From contig JAFVBH010000080.1 of NCBI GenBank assembly GCA_017480115.1, positions 1 to 64,000 of the forward strand: DNA of 64,000 nucleotides, read 5' to 3'. The stretch's first letter is position 1, and every line of letters begins with the position of its first letter. The notes under the pieces are model-generated. The model saw only the letters and a program-made list of their open reading frames with translations. It was not told where the DNA came from and ran no database searches. Shown one piece after another: positions 8,548 to 17,128 of this stretch. A program made the translations under genes and the position numbers. This DNA is from Clostridia bacterium (GTDB taxonomy: Bacteria; Bacillota; Clostridia; Oscillospirales; Acutalibacteraceae).

Positions 8548-9957
8548 ATGAAACAGGGCGGGATCATTAAACGCTGGTTTACCCATTCCTTTCTTGTTGT
8601 GATTGCGGTACTGATCGCGGCGGTGACTATCACTGCGTTTTCCGTACAGCGGTACTATTATAATTCCGTACGCAGCGCGTTGGAATATCGGGCAAACAGC
8701 GCGGGACTCAATAACCTGTTCAGTATGAATGCCGACGGCTCGGAAGAACAATTCCTTGCCAATTCACTGGACTATCTTGAAAATTTTTCAGAGAAGAACC
8801 TCATGGAAGTCTGGGTCATCAACGGCGCCGGCGCTGCGGTCGCCGCGTCCACCGGATTTCCCGTGACGCAGGCGGAAATGCGGGATTATGCCGCGGCGCT
8901 GGCGTCGGAAAACGGCAGAGGCGTTTGGATCGGCAGGAACGTCAACGGCGAGAAGATTATGGCGCTTACGGTGTTTCCGACCTCAGATTTAACGGGACGG
9001 TCCGGCGCGGTGCGGTATATCTCCTCGTTAGAGGATATTGACGCGCAGTTTTACCGGGTGTTATTTTTTCTAAGCGTGTTCGCCTTGGCCGCGATCGGGT
9101 TTACCGCCTTTTCCGGCGCGTTTTTCATTGGCTCGATCGTGCGTCCGGTCAAAGATATAAATGAAAAATCAAAGATCCTCGCGGGCGGCGATTTTTCCGC
9201 CAAAATCGAAACCTATACGCAGAAAGATGAGATCGGGGAGCTGTGCGAAACCTTTAACGATATGGCGCAGGCGATCCGGGAATCGGACAGAATGAAGAAT
9301 GACTTTATCTCCACCGTTTCCCATGAGCTGCGTACGCCGCTGACCGCCATCAAGGGCTGGAGCGAAACGATCCGCTATGCGCCCGATCCGCAGACGGTAC
9401 AGATGGGCATGGACGTGATCCTCAGCGAGACCGAGCGGCTGGACGCCATGGTGACCGATCTGCTGGACTTTTCAAAAATGGAAAGCGGCAGACTTGCGCT
9501 TCGGTTTCAGAAAATCGACGGTTTCGCGGAATTGCAGGAGACGGTGCTGGTGTTTTCCGACCGTGCCGTACGGGAGGGCGTGGCGTTTCACTATGAGATC
9601 CCGGATGGCGGCGCAGCGGTGATCAATGCCGATCCGGCGCGGCTGCGGCAGGTATTTGTGAATATTATCGACAACGCGTTTAAATATAAGAACGCGGCAA
9701 GACCCATGGTCGCGGTCAGCGCGGCAGTGTCGTCCGGGCAGTTTAAGGTGCTTGTCAGTGATAACGGCTGCGGCATTTCCAAGGAGGATCTGCCCCATGT
9801 CACCGAAAAGTTTTATAAGGCGAATATTGCCGTAAAGGGATCCGGAATCGGTCTTGCCGTCTGCGACGAGCTGATTCGGCTGCACGGCGGCAGTTTGCAT
9901 ATTACAAGCGAGGAGGACGTCGGAACCACGGTGGAGGTTCTGCTCCCGCTTATGTGA
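8548..9957 (+). CDS. Membrane sensor histidine kinase
   Basis: 469 residues. Membrane spans at about 13-32 and 172-196 enclose a ~140-residue extracytoplasmic sensor region. A HAMP linker (about 197-250) follows, then a HisKA domain with H259 in STVSHELRTPL. The HATPase domain has N box (NIIDNAFKY), G1 (DNGCGIS) and G2 (GSGIGLAVCDEL). Cognate partner of the preceding OmpR-type regulator. The start is backed by AAGGGAG 9-10 bases before ATG. The sensor domain shows no motif that names a ligand. Confidence 0.92.
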   Translation: MKQGGIIKRWFTHSFLVVIAVLIAAVTITAFSVQRYYYNSVRSALEYRANSAGLNNLFSMNADGSEEQFLANSLDYLENFSEKNLMEVWVINGAGAAVAASTGFPVTQAEMRDYAAALASENGRGVWIGRNVNGEKIMALTVFPTSDLTGRSGAVRYISSLEDIDAQFYRVLFFLSVFALAAIGFTAFSGAFFIGSIVRPVKDINEKSKILAGGDFSAKIETYTQKDEIGELCETFNDMAQAIRESDRMKNDFISTVSHELRTPLTAIKGWSETIRYAPDPQTVQMGMDVILSETERLDAMVTDLLDFSKMESGRLALRFQKIDGFAELQETVLVFSDRAVREGVAFHYEIPDGGAAVINADPARLRQVFVNIIDNAFKYKNAARPMVAVSAAVSSGQFKVLVSDNGCGISKEDLPHVTEKFYKANIAVKGSGIGLAVCDELIRLHGGSLHITSEEDVGTTVEVLLPLM

Positions 9958-9992
9958 GAGAATACTATATTTTTGTAAAGGAAGGGATATAA

Positions 9993-11075
9993 ATGGCAAA
10001 AAAGGAAACGAATGCGCCCCAATCCTGCCCGACGCTGGGCGCTGTCGGCGGACAGGCGCTGCTGGAGGGCGTAATGATGAACAGCCCCAACGGCTCGGCG
10101 ATGGCGGTGCGGCACGTCAGCGGCAGGATCATCATAAAAGATAAGAATTTTAAGCATATTCGCGATAAGTATAAATTTTTCGGGCTTCCCTTTGTGCGGG
10201 GCATCGTGAATTATATCGAGTCCATGATCTTCGGCTATAACTGCCTGATGGAGTCTGCAGAGCTATCCGGCTCCATGGAGACGGATATGCCCGAAGAGGA
10301 AATGTCTAAGCTGGATAAATGGCTTACCGATCATATGGGGCCGAAATTCATGGCGGCGCTGTCTGTAGTGTCGCTGGTATTCGGACTGGCATTGAGCATG
10401 GGGCTGTTTGTCTACGCGCCCATGCTGCTGGTGGATTTATTTGATAAATACGTGACCGGCGGTGTGCTGGACGCGCATAATCTGCACCCGCTGATCGAGG
10501 GCGTGATGCGGATTCTGATCCTTGTGGCCTATATGGCGATTGTCTCCTGCCAAAAGGACATCAAGCGGACTTTTAAGTATCACGGCGCGGAGCATAAATC
10601 CATTGCCTGCTATGAATCCGGTATGGAACTGACAGTGGAAAACGTGCGCAAATGCACGCGGTTTCACCCGCGCTGCGGCACCAGCTTTATCTTTATCATT
10701 CTGTTTATCAATATTTTGATCTCGTCGGTGCTTGTGCTCCTGTTCCCCGCGCTGGACGATGTGCGGCTGATTTGGTTTGTGATTAAGCTGTTTGTGATCC
10801 TGCCCGTGGTGACGGGGATCAGCTACGAGTTTTTAAGATACGCCGGACGGCATAACAATTTGTTTACCAAGATCGCATCCGCACCCGGGCTGTGGATGCA
10901 GCGCATTACCACCAAGGAGCCGGAGGATGATATTATCGAGGTCGGTATCGCTTCGCTGCAGGCGGCGCTGAACGGCGCGGAGGTCACGCAAAAGGCGCTG
11001 GACGACGCGTTTTACGCCGCGCACCCCGAATTAGCGACGGCTACGGAAAGCGAACCCGTCCATGACGCTGAATGA
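9993..11075 (+). CDS. DUF1385 membrane protein (YqhQ-like)
   Basis: 360 residues of the DUF1385 family, recognised from GGQALLEGVMM near the N-terminus, the YHGAEHKSIACYE motif with its conserved His/Glu, and HPRCGTSF. Hydrophobic segments at about 115-145, 170-185, 225-250 and 255-280 make it a multi-pass membrane protein. Function is not established. In Firmicutes this family is often found next to prmC, as here, where it overlaps prmC by 14 bp. GAAGGG precedes the ATG. Confidence 0.85.
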   Translation: MAKKETNAPQSCPTLGAVGGQALLEGVMMNSPNGSAMAVRHVSGRIIIKDKNFKHIRDKYKFFGLPFVRGIVNYIESMIFGYNCLMESAELSGSMETDMPEEEMSKLDKWLTDHMGPKFMAALSVVSLVFGLALSMGLFVYAPMLLVDLFDKYVTGGVLDAHNLHPLIEGVMRILILVAYMAIVSCQKDIKRTFKYHGAEHKSIACYESGMELTVENVRKCTRFHPRCGTSFIFIILFINILISSVLVLLFPALDDVRLIWFVIKLFVILPVVTGISYEFLRYAGRHNNLFTKIASAPGLWMQRITTKEPEDDIIEVGIASLQAALNGAEVTQKALDDAFYAAHPELATATESEPVHDAE

Positions 11076-11904
11076 GGTATTTGCGTCGGGACTTGCCGCG
11101 CTGCAAGCCGCAGGGATCGCCGACGCCGATTTTGACTGCGCCTGTTTGTTCGAGGACGTATTTCATCTGAAAAAAACGGCGCTTCTGCTTGCCGCAGACC
11201 GACAGGCGGACGCTGCCGCGGTATCGGCGTTTGATGAAAAAATACGCGCGCGCGCGGCGGGGCGCCCGCTGCAGTATATCCTCGGAACGTGGGATTTTTA
11301 CGATATGTCTTTTTTGGTGGGCGAGGGTGTGCTGATCCCCCGTCCGGAAACGGAAACGCTCGTGGAAACCGCGCTGGAATTGATGCGCGGACGGCAGGGG
11401 TTGCAGGTATTTGACCTGTGTACCGGTTCCGGCTGTATTGGGCTGACCCTTGCGGCTAAGCGCCCGGATTGCCGGTTTTATCTGATCGATATTTCCGCCG
11501 ACGCGCTGCGGTACGCCGAAAAAAACCGGGCGCGGTACGGGCTTGAAAACGTGACGATTCTGCGCGGGGATATTCGGCGCGGGTTTACCCATTGGCAGAA
11601 CTGCGCCGCGCCGGATATGATTTTGAGCAATCCCCCGTATATTGCGGCGGCGGAATTGCCGTTTCTGCAATCGGAGGTGCAGCGGGAACCGTCGCTTGCG
11701 CTGGACGGCGGCGCGGACGGCTTGGATTTTTACCGCGTGATCGCCGAGCATTGGCTGCCGCACCTGAAAAAGGACGGCTTTGCCATGGTCGAATGCGGGG
11801 AAGCGCAGGCGACGCGGATCGCCGCCATGTTTGCCGCCGTGCGCGGTAACGCACGAATCTCGCGGGACGTGTTCGGCGTTGAGCGGTTCGTTTCCTGCCA
11901 TTGA
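11062..11904 (+). CDS. prmC: Peptide chain release factor N5-glutamine methyltransferase
   Basis: 280 residues. PrmC methylates the Gln of the GGQ motif in release factors RF1 and RF2. Visible are the N-terminal helical domain, the substrate-domain signature LGTWDFYDMSFLVGEGVLIPRPETE, the SAM-binding motif DLCTGSGCIGL and the catalytic NPPY motif (about residue 190). The normal neighbour prfA is not here. It begins within the end of the DUF1385 gene. Confidence 0.93.
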   Translation: MTLNEVFASGLAALQAAGIADADFDCACLFEDVFHLKKTALLLAADRQADAAAVSAFDEKIRARAAGRPLQYILGTWDFYDMSFLVGEGVLIPRPETETLVETALELMRGRQGLQVFDLCTGSGCIGLTLAAKRPDCRFYLIDISADALRYAEKNRARYGLENVTILRGDIRRGFTHWQNCAAPDMILSNPPYIAAAELPFLQSEVQREPSLALDGGADGLDFYRVIAEHWLPHLKKDGFAMVECGEAQATRIAAMFAAVRGNARISRDVFGVERFVSCH

Positions 11905-11931
11905 GTACCGTTAGTAAAGGAGTGGTATGTT

Positions 11932-12612
11932 ATGATTCTCAGGCATGTTTTTGATCTGTATCAGCAGGGGGAGACGATCCCCGCGCTGGTGATTTTGTTT
12001 TCGGAAATATTCGTAATTTTTTGCTGTCTGCCGGTGCATGAGTTTGCGCACGCGTGGACGGCGTACCGGCTGGGCGACGATACGGCGCGCCTGCAGGGGC
12101 GGCTGACGCTCAGTCCGATGCGGCATTTGGATCCGTTCGGTCTTGCGCTGATGCTGATCGCCGGCTTCGGTTACGCGAAACCCGTACCGGTCAATATACG
12201 CAATTTCAAGAACCGCAAACGGGATTTTGCACTGGTCTCGCTGGCGGGGCCGCTGTCCAATCTGTTGATGTCTCTGCTGTTCTTTATTATCAGCAATGTC
12301 CTCGATCTGTTCCCGCGGATCTATGTGTGCGCGGTGATGTCGATCTTCTTTTACTATATCGGCTATATCAACGTCAGCCTCGCGGTGTTCAACCTGCTGC
12401 CGATCCCGCCGCTGGACGGCTCGCGGATCCTGGGGCTAATCATTCCGGATAAATATTATTATACGATCCTGCAATATGAGCGGTATATCCGTTATGCGCT
12501 GCTGCTGTTGATTTTCGCGGGCGCGTTCTCCAATGTATTATCCACGCTGACCGACTGGGTCTCGAACGGTGTGGAGTTTGTGGCGTATCTGCCGTTCAGA
12601 TTTTTCGGATAA
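11932..12612 (+). CDS. Site-2 protease family protein (M50)
   Basis: 226 residues, mostly membrane-embedded. The zinc motif HEFAH (H36, E37, H40) lies in the first spans, and the second metal site is in NLLPIPPLDGSRIL. It belongs to the short YwhC/Rip-like M50 proteins without PDZ domains. In the family these cleave membrane proteins within the bilayer; the substrate is unknown. AAGGAG is 9 bases before ATG. It is 9 bp upstream of scpA, a placement common in Clostridia. Confidence 0.9.
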   Translation: MILRHVFDLYQQGETIPALVILFSEIFVIFCCLPVHEFAHAWTAYRLGDDTARLQGRLTLSPMRHLDPFGLALMLIAGFGYAKPVPVNIRNFKNRKRDFALVSLAGPLSNLLMSLLFFIISNVLDLFPRIYVCAVMSIFFYYIGYINVSLAVFNLLPIPPLDGSRILGLIIPDKYYYTILQYERYIRYALLLLIFAGAFSNVLSTLTDWVSNGVEFVAYLPFRFFG

Positions 12613-12621
12613 GGTGTTAGT

Positions 12622-13347
12622 GTGGAAAAACCTTTGTATAAAACAGAAGCGTTTGAGGGACCCCTTGATCTTCTTCTGTATCTGATTACCAAACATAAAC
12701 TGAATATCAATGACATTCCGATTTTCCAAATTGTTGAGCAGTATACCGCATACGTGCGGCAGATGCAGGAGGAAAAGCTGGACGTTGCCAGCGAATTTTT
12801 GGAGATGGCGGCGCGGCTGGTGTATATCAAAACCGTGTCCCTGCTGCCGACGCAGACCGAGGCGGAGGAATTGAAAAAGGAGCTGCAGGGCGAACTGATC
12901 GAGTACCAGGCGCTCAAAGACGCCGCCAAAAAGCTGGGGGCGCAAACCGGCGGGTTCGATCTGTTTACCCGCGGCCCTGCGCCGTTCAAGCGGGATATGG
13001 TCTATACCAGGCTGCACGAGCCGGGGGATATCTTAAAGGCGTATCTGAACGCGGCGGGCAGAAATTTTCGCCGTATGCCGCCGCCCATCGAGGCGTTCAA
13101 AAAGATTGTGGCAACGAAGATCATCGCCGTGGGGGATAAAATTTCCGACCTGATGACCCGTTTGACAAAAGATAAGCGGATCAGCTTTAAAAAGTATTTA
13201 TACGTCTCCGAAAGCCGTTCCGATCTGGTGGCAAAGTTTTTAGCGGTGCTGGAGCTTTGCAAATCCAAGGAAATTTATATCGACGGCGACGGCGAGGATT
13301 TTGACATCATGCGAAGAGAGGAGGGAACTGCCGATGGCATTGACTGA
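12622..13347 (+). CDS. scpA: Segregation and condensation protein A (kleisin)
   Basis: 241 residues. ScpA bridges the SMC heads in the bacterial condensin complex. The N-terminal EAFEGPLDLLLYLITKHKLNINDIPI signature and the C-terminal winged-helix region (SRSDLVAKFLAVLELCKSKEI) are present. The start is GTG at 12622, nine bases after the protease stop; an upstream SD is weak. It overlaps scpB by 14 bp, consistent with coupled production of the two subunits. Confidence 0.93.
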   Translation: MEKPLYKTEAFEGPLDLLLYLITKHKLNINDIPIFQIVEQYTAYVRQMQEEKLDVASEFLEMAARLVYIKTVSLLPTQTEAEELKKELQGELIEYQALKDAAKKLGAQTGGFDLFTRGPAPFKRDMVYTRLHEPGDILKAYLNAAGRNFRRMPPPIEAFKKIVATKIIAVGDKISDLMTRLTKDKRISFKKYLYVSESRSDLVAKFLAVLELCKSKEIYIDGDGEDFDIMRREEGTADGID

Positions 13348-13915
13348 GAACGCGGCGCTTTTGGAGGCGCTGCTGTTTGCCTCGGGAGAGCCAGCCGAAA
13401 AAAGCCGTCTTGCCGCCGCTGCAGAGCTGCCAGAGCAGGCGATTGCGGACGCGGCGGAGGAACTGCATGCGTTCTATGCGGCGCAGGCGGCGGGGATCGA
13501 TATTGTGCGGCTGGACGATAAGTACCAGTTGGTCTCCGGCGAGGGCTACGCGGCAAAGATCAGAAGTCTGCTGGATAAAAAGCGGAACGCGCCGTTGTCC
13601 GGCGCGGCGCTGGAGGTGCTGGCGGTGATCGCCTACAACCAGCCCGTGACCAAGGCGTTTATCGAGCAGGTGCGCGGCGTGGATTGCTCCGGCGTTATCA
13701 ATACCCTCTGCCAGCGAGCGCTGGTGGAGGAAACGGGCAGGCTGGAGCTGCCCGGCAGACCCCTTGTCTACGGCACGACGGATAATTTCCTGCGCTGCTT
13801 CAGCCTGCGCGATCTTTCGGAACTGCCGGATATTCCCAAAAGTATGGAAACAGAATCTCTGAAAGAAATAAATAAAGATTCTTCGGTACTTGACGGACAG
13901 GAAACAATGTTGTAA
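13334..13915 (+). CDS. scpB: Segregation and condensation protein B
   Basis: 193 residues, a dimeric double winged-helix partner of ScpA in the SMC-ScpAB condensin. Signatures: LLEALLFASGEPAEKSRLA at the N-terminus, then LSGAALEVLAVIAYNQPVTKAFIEQVRGVDCSGVI and RPLVYGTTDNFLRCFSLRDLSELP. ATG 13334 follows GGAGGGAACTGCCG and lies inside scpA; the in-frame ATG at 13301 would overlap scpA further and adds residues atypical of the family. Confidence 0.93.
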   Translation: MALTENAALLEALLFASGEPAEKSRLAAAAELPEQAIADAAEELHAFYAAQAAGIDIVRLDDKYQLVSGEGYAAKIRSLLDKKRNAPLSGAALEVLAVIAYNQPVTKAFIEQVRGVDCSGVINTLCQRALVEETGRLELPGRPLVYGTTDNFLRCFSLRDLSELPDIPKSMETESLKEINKDSSVLDGQETML

Positions 13916-13957
13916 AATATCTGTAAACAGCGGTAATTTTTTTCCGGAGGTGAGCGC

Positions 13958-14683
13958 TTGAAGGTATTTTTGATCATACTTGCCGTGCTGGCGGGGATCG
14001 CCGTGCTAATCGCCCTGCTGTTCAGTATCAAGGTCGCGATCCGGTTTGACTACGACGATAAAGTCCGCGTGCGGGTAAAGTGGCTGTTTATCAATCTGCA
14101 GATCCTGCCTGCCGCCGAGAAAGAAAAAAAGTCCAAGAAGCAGAAGAAGCCTGCGCAGGAAACGCCTGAGGAACCGAAGAAAGAAGAGGAAGCCAAGCAG
14201 AAAAAGGCGAATCCGTTCAAAACTTTCTATGATAATAAAGGCGTCGAGGGAATTTACGAGCTTCTTTACAAGCTGTGTCAGGCGCTGAACGGTTTCTTCG
14301 GGAAAATCATTCACCGTATCCGCTTGGACGAGTTCTTTGTCTATATCACCGTCGGCAGCGGCGACGCGGCGAAATCGGCGTTGGATTACGGCAGAATCTC
14401 CGGGGCGGTGTTCCCGATGTTGGGGTATATATGCTCCCATATGTCGGTAGGGAAGTACGACGCGGAGATCACCCCGGATTTCCTTGCGGAAAAAACCACC
14501 GGGGAACTGCATGCCACCGTCTCTTTCCGCCCGATCCGCCTGACGAACGCAGGTGTTTCTTTGGTATTTCGCCTGCTGTTCAGCGTGGCGCTGAAATTTC
14601 TCAAGGGGCTGAAAGCCCCCAAAGCTGCCAAACAGGCGGCGACCGTCCCCGCAGTCGCGGCGGAAGTACAGTCAAATCATTGA
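13958..14683 (+). CDS. DUF2953 domain protein, single-pass membrane
   Basis: 241 residues. One membrane span at 2-24, then a strand-rich YDDKVRVRVKWLFINLQIL segment, a Lys/Glu-rich linker (about residues 50-85), and a conserved core with RLDEFFVYITVGSGDAA and an Ala-rich C-terminus. It matches the DUF2953 family, commonly found beside sporulation gene gerW (ytfJ) as here, and often called YtfI in Bacillus. Start is TTG 13958, set by GGAGGTGA at 13946-13953. Function is not known; spore envelope involvement is inference from the neighbour. Confidence 0.8.
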   Translation: MKVFLIILAVLAGIAVLIALLFSIKVAIRFDYDDKVRVRVKWLFINLQILPAAEKEKKSKKQKKPAQETPEEPKKEEEAKQKKANPFKTFYDNKGVEGIYELLYKLCQALNGFFGKIIHRIRLDEFFVYITVGSGDAAKSALDYGRISGAVFPMLGYICSHMSVGKYDAEITPDFLAEKTTGELHATVSFRPIRLTNAGVSLVFRLLFSVALKFLKGLKAPKAAKQAATVPAVAAEVQSNH

Positions 14684-14707
14684 ACTTAAATATACGAGGT
14701 GTTTATT

Positions 14708-15085
14708 ATGAACGAAAAATCCGCAAACGGAATCCTTTCCTCCACCATTGAAAAGGTACGCGATCTGGTTGACGTCAATACGATCGTCGGCGAGCCGATC
14801 AAGGTCGACTCCGCGGTGACCATTATCCCCATTTCCAAGGTCACTTACGGCTTTGCCTCCGGCGGATCCGACTTCCCGTCCAAGACCAATGCCGAGCTGT
14901 TCGGCGGCGGCGGTGGCGCCGGTGTGACCATTTCTCCCATTGCGTTCCTTGTGGTCAATAACGGCGAGGTCACCATTAAGCACATTCTTTCCAACGACAA
15001 CGCCGCCGAGAGAGCGGTCAGCATGATGCCCGATATGATCGATAAGATCACCGGCGCTGTCGAAAAGTTTAAAAAGGACGAATAA
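14708..15085 (+). CDS. gerW: Spore protein GerW (YtfJ family)
   Basis: 125 residues. GerW/YtfJ is made in the forespore and is needed for normal germination in Bacillus. Recognised from STIEKVRDLVDVNTIVGEPI, VTIIPISKVTYGFASGGSD, the Gly-rich FGGGGGAG loop and ISPIAFLVV. ATG 14708 is used with GAGGTG upstream; the GTG at 14699 is part of that site. It lies between DUF2953 and a D,D-carboxypeptidase, forming a small spore-envelope group within the long run. Confidence 0.9.
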   Translation: MNEKSANGILSSTIEKVRDLVDVNTIVGEPIKVDSAVTIIPISKVTYGFASGGSDFPSKTNAELFGGGGGAGVTISPIAFLVVNNGEVTIKHILSNDNAAERAVSMMPDMIDKITGAVEKFKKDE

Positions 15086-15145
15086 TCCGGATTTCGGAAA
15101 CATAAACATGTCTGCTGCCCGCATAGGATTATGTGGGTGGTAGAC

Positions 15146-16288
15146 ATGTTTAAAAAAATATCTCTGTTCTGTGTATTTGCGGTGCTTTTTGCTCTTACAG
15201 GCTGTTTTTCGGCTGCGGCCGCAGACAGACCGATTGTATCGGCAAAAAGCGCTGTTGTCTATTGTGTCAATAACGGCGAGGTGCTCTATGCGGAAAACGC
15301 GCGGGAGCGCCTGCCGATGGCGAGTACGACCAAAATTCTGTCGGCGCTGCTTGCCTGTGAGTCGGGGCAGTTATCCCGGGAGATCACTGTAACGAACCAA
15401 ATGGCGGCGGTGGAGGGCTCTTCCATGGGGCTGCTGCCCGGCGACAGGGTGACGCTGCGCGGTCTGATCTACGGCATGCTGCTGGATTCCGGCAACGACG
15501 CCGCGAATACTGCGGCGATCGCCCTTTGCGGCAATACCGCTGCGTTCGCGGAACTGATGAACCGGCGCGCCGCGGAGATCGGTATGGAGGATTCGCATTT
15601 CGTGAATCCATCCGGTTTGCCCGATGACGCGCATTATTCCACCGCTTACGATATGGCGATTTTAACGGCGGAGGCGCTGCGCAACGATGTGTTTGCGGAG
15701 GTTTGCCGCACGCAGACGGCTGTCGTCTGGTATGGAAATCCGCCCTACCGCCGGGTGCTGACCAATCATAACCGTCTGTTAAAAGAATATGAGGACTGTA
15801 TCGGCGTAAAAACCGGTTTTACGAAAAAGGCGGGCAGATGCCTGGTCTCCGCCGCAGCGCGCGACGGGATTACGCTGATCGCCGTGACGCTCAACGACCC
15901 CGACGATTGGGCGGATCATAGGACGCTGTTGGAATACGGGTTTTCGCTTTGCGCATCGCGCAGGTTCACTCCCGATGTGGCGGAGGCTGCGGTTACCGTG
16001 ACCGGTGGGGAAAAGACACGGCTTTCCGTGACCTGCGTCGGGCAGACCGTGCTTGTCGACGGCGGCGAAGCTTCTGCTGTATCCGCCGAGATCCTTGCCC
16101 CGCGCTTTCTCTACGCACCGGTGCAAAAGGGCGATATCGTCGGCAGCGTCGTGATCTATGACGGCGCGACCGAGGTGGGCAGACTGCCCCTTATCGCGGC
16201 GGAATCCGTCGCCGTATCCGCGCCGAAACAGGAGAAGCCCTCCGTTTTCTCCGCAATCAAGGACTTTCTGAAAGGTCTGTTTCGTTAA
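15146..16288 (+). CDS. D-alanyl-D-alanine carboxypeptidase (PBP5/DacF type)
   Basis: 380 residues. Trims the terminal D-Ala from peptidoglycan stem peptides. All three S11 motifs are present: SxxK as S60-T-T-K63, SGN at 115-117 and KTG at 222-224, followed by a beta-rich C-terminal domain. The signal region has LTGC (possible lipobox) and then AAAAD (possible signal peptidase I site), so lipid anchoring is uncertain. ATG 15146 is preferred, with GGGTGGTAG upstream; an in-frame ATG at 15131 would add five residues. Next to gerW, so a DacF/DacB-like role in spore cortex is plausible but not shown. Confidence 0.92.
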   Translation: MFKKISLFCVFAVLFALTGCFSAAAADRPIVSAKSAVVYCVNNGEVLYAENARERLPMASTTKILSALLACESGQLSREITVTNQMAAVEGSSMGLLPGDRVTLRGLIYGMLLDSGNDAANTAAIALCGNTAAFAELMNRRAAEIGMEDSHFVNPSGLPDDAHYSTAYDMAILTAEALRNDVFAEVCRTQTAVVWYGNPPYRRVLTNHNRLLKEYEDCIGVKTGFTKKAGRCLVSAAARDGITLIAVTLNDPDDWADHRTLLEYGFSLCASRRFTPDVAEAAVTVTGGEKTRLSVTCVGQTVLVDGGEASAVSAEILAPRFLYAPVQKGDIVGSVVIYDGATEVGRLPLIAAESVAVSAPKQEKPSVFSAIKDFLKGLFR

Positions 16289-16306
16289 TAGAAAGGACGT
16301 TCCGAA

Positions 16307-17038
16307 ATGGAAACGAAAATCAGATTACAAAAATATCTTTCTGCGTGCGGCATTGCGTCCCGCCGTAAAGCAGAGGCGTTGATTGCCGCCGGACTGGTCA
16401 AGGTCAACGGCAATACCGCTGCGGTAGGGGATAAGATCGACCCTGCCCGGGACGTTGTGACCGTCAGGGGCAGGAAGGTCGCGCTGAAAAAACAGCACAC
16501 CTATGTGGCGCTGTATAAACCTCGCGGATTTGTCTCCACCATGCGCGACGAGCATGGCAGAAAGTGCGTTTCACAGCTGGTGGAGGGCGTGGGCACGCGG
16601 GTATTTCCCGTCGGCAGATTGGACAAGGATTCCGAGGGTCTTTTGCTGATGACCGACGACGGCGCGTTGACCAATCGTTTGACGCACCCCTCCGGGCATG
16701 TGCCGAAGATTTACCGCGTCACCGTACGTCCCGACGTCAGCGACGCGCAGGCGGACGAACTGGCGACGGGCGTGCTGCTGGACGGCAGAATGACCAATCC
16801 CGCCGAGGTCAAGGTGCTGCTGCGGGAGGAAAACCGCACCGTGCTGGAGATCGTGCTGACCGAGGGCAGGAACCGGCAGATTCGCCGCATGCTGGAGAGT
16901 ATCGACGTGCAGACCGTGCGGCTGAAGCGGATCGCCGTCGGTCCCGTCCGCATCGGCATGCTCAAGCCGGGCGAGTGGCGGCGCCTGACGGAGCAGGAGG
17001 TCGCGCAGCTGAAGAAAATGACAAAGTCAAGTTCCTAA
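16307..17038 (+). CDS. rluB: rRNA pseudouridine synthase, RsuA/RluB family
   Basis: 243 residues: S4 RNA-binding domain (1-60, IRLQKYLSACGIASRRKAEALI) and the RsuA/RluB catalytic domain with D106 in VGRLDKDSEGLLLMTDDG, plus GRNRQIRRMLE near the C-terminus. Isomerises a uridine in 23S rRNA (RluB, helix 89 region) if orthologous; RsuA or RluF type cannot be excluded. Gene order scpB...rluB is common in Firmicutes. Last gene of the run starting at 2363. A short GGGCG/CGCCC hairpin follows but lacks a T-run. Confidence 0.88.
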   Translation: METKIRLQKYLSACGIASRRKAEALIAAGLVKVNGNTAAVGDKIDPARDVVTVRGRKVALKKQHTYVALYKPRGFVSTMRDEHGRKCVSQLVEGVGTRVFPVGRLDKDSEGLLLMTDDGALTNRLTHPSGHVPKIYRVTVRPDVSDAQADELATGVLLDGRMTNPAEVKVLLREENRTVLEIVLTEGRNRQIRRMLESIDVQTVRLKRIAVGPVRIGMLKPGEWRRLTEQEVAQLKKMTKSSS

Positions 17039-17056
17039 TAGGGCGATTGCGCCCCA

Positions 17057-17085
17057 TTGACTTTCCGTGAAACTTGTGATATAAT
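17057..17085 (+). promoter_or_regulatory. Sigma-A promoter for the yicC-rsgA cluster
   Basis: TTGACT (17057-17062), 17-bp spacer, TATAAT (17080-17085), in the 90-bp gap before yicC. This is a near-consensus promoter and marks the border between two long gene runs. Confidence 0.8.
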
Positions 17086-17128
17086 ATCATGACTATAATT
17101 ATATGCCTTATGAATATGGGGTGGAGCT

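Noticed and set aside
17041..17056. Terminator after rluB
   Set aside because: GGGCG-ATTG-CGCCC is a short stem and is not followed by a T-run.
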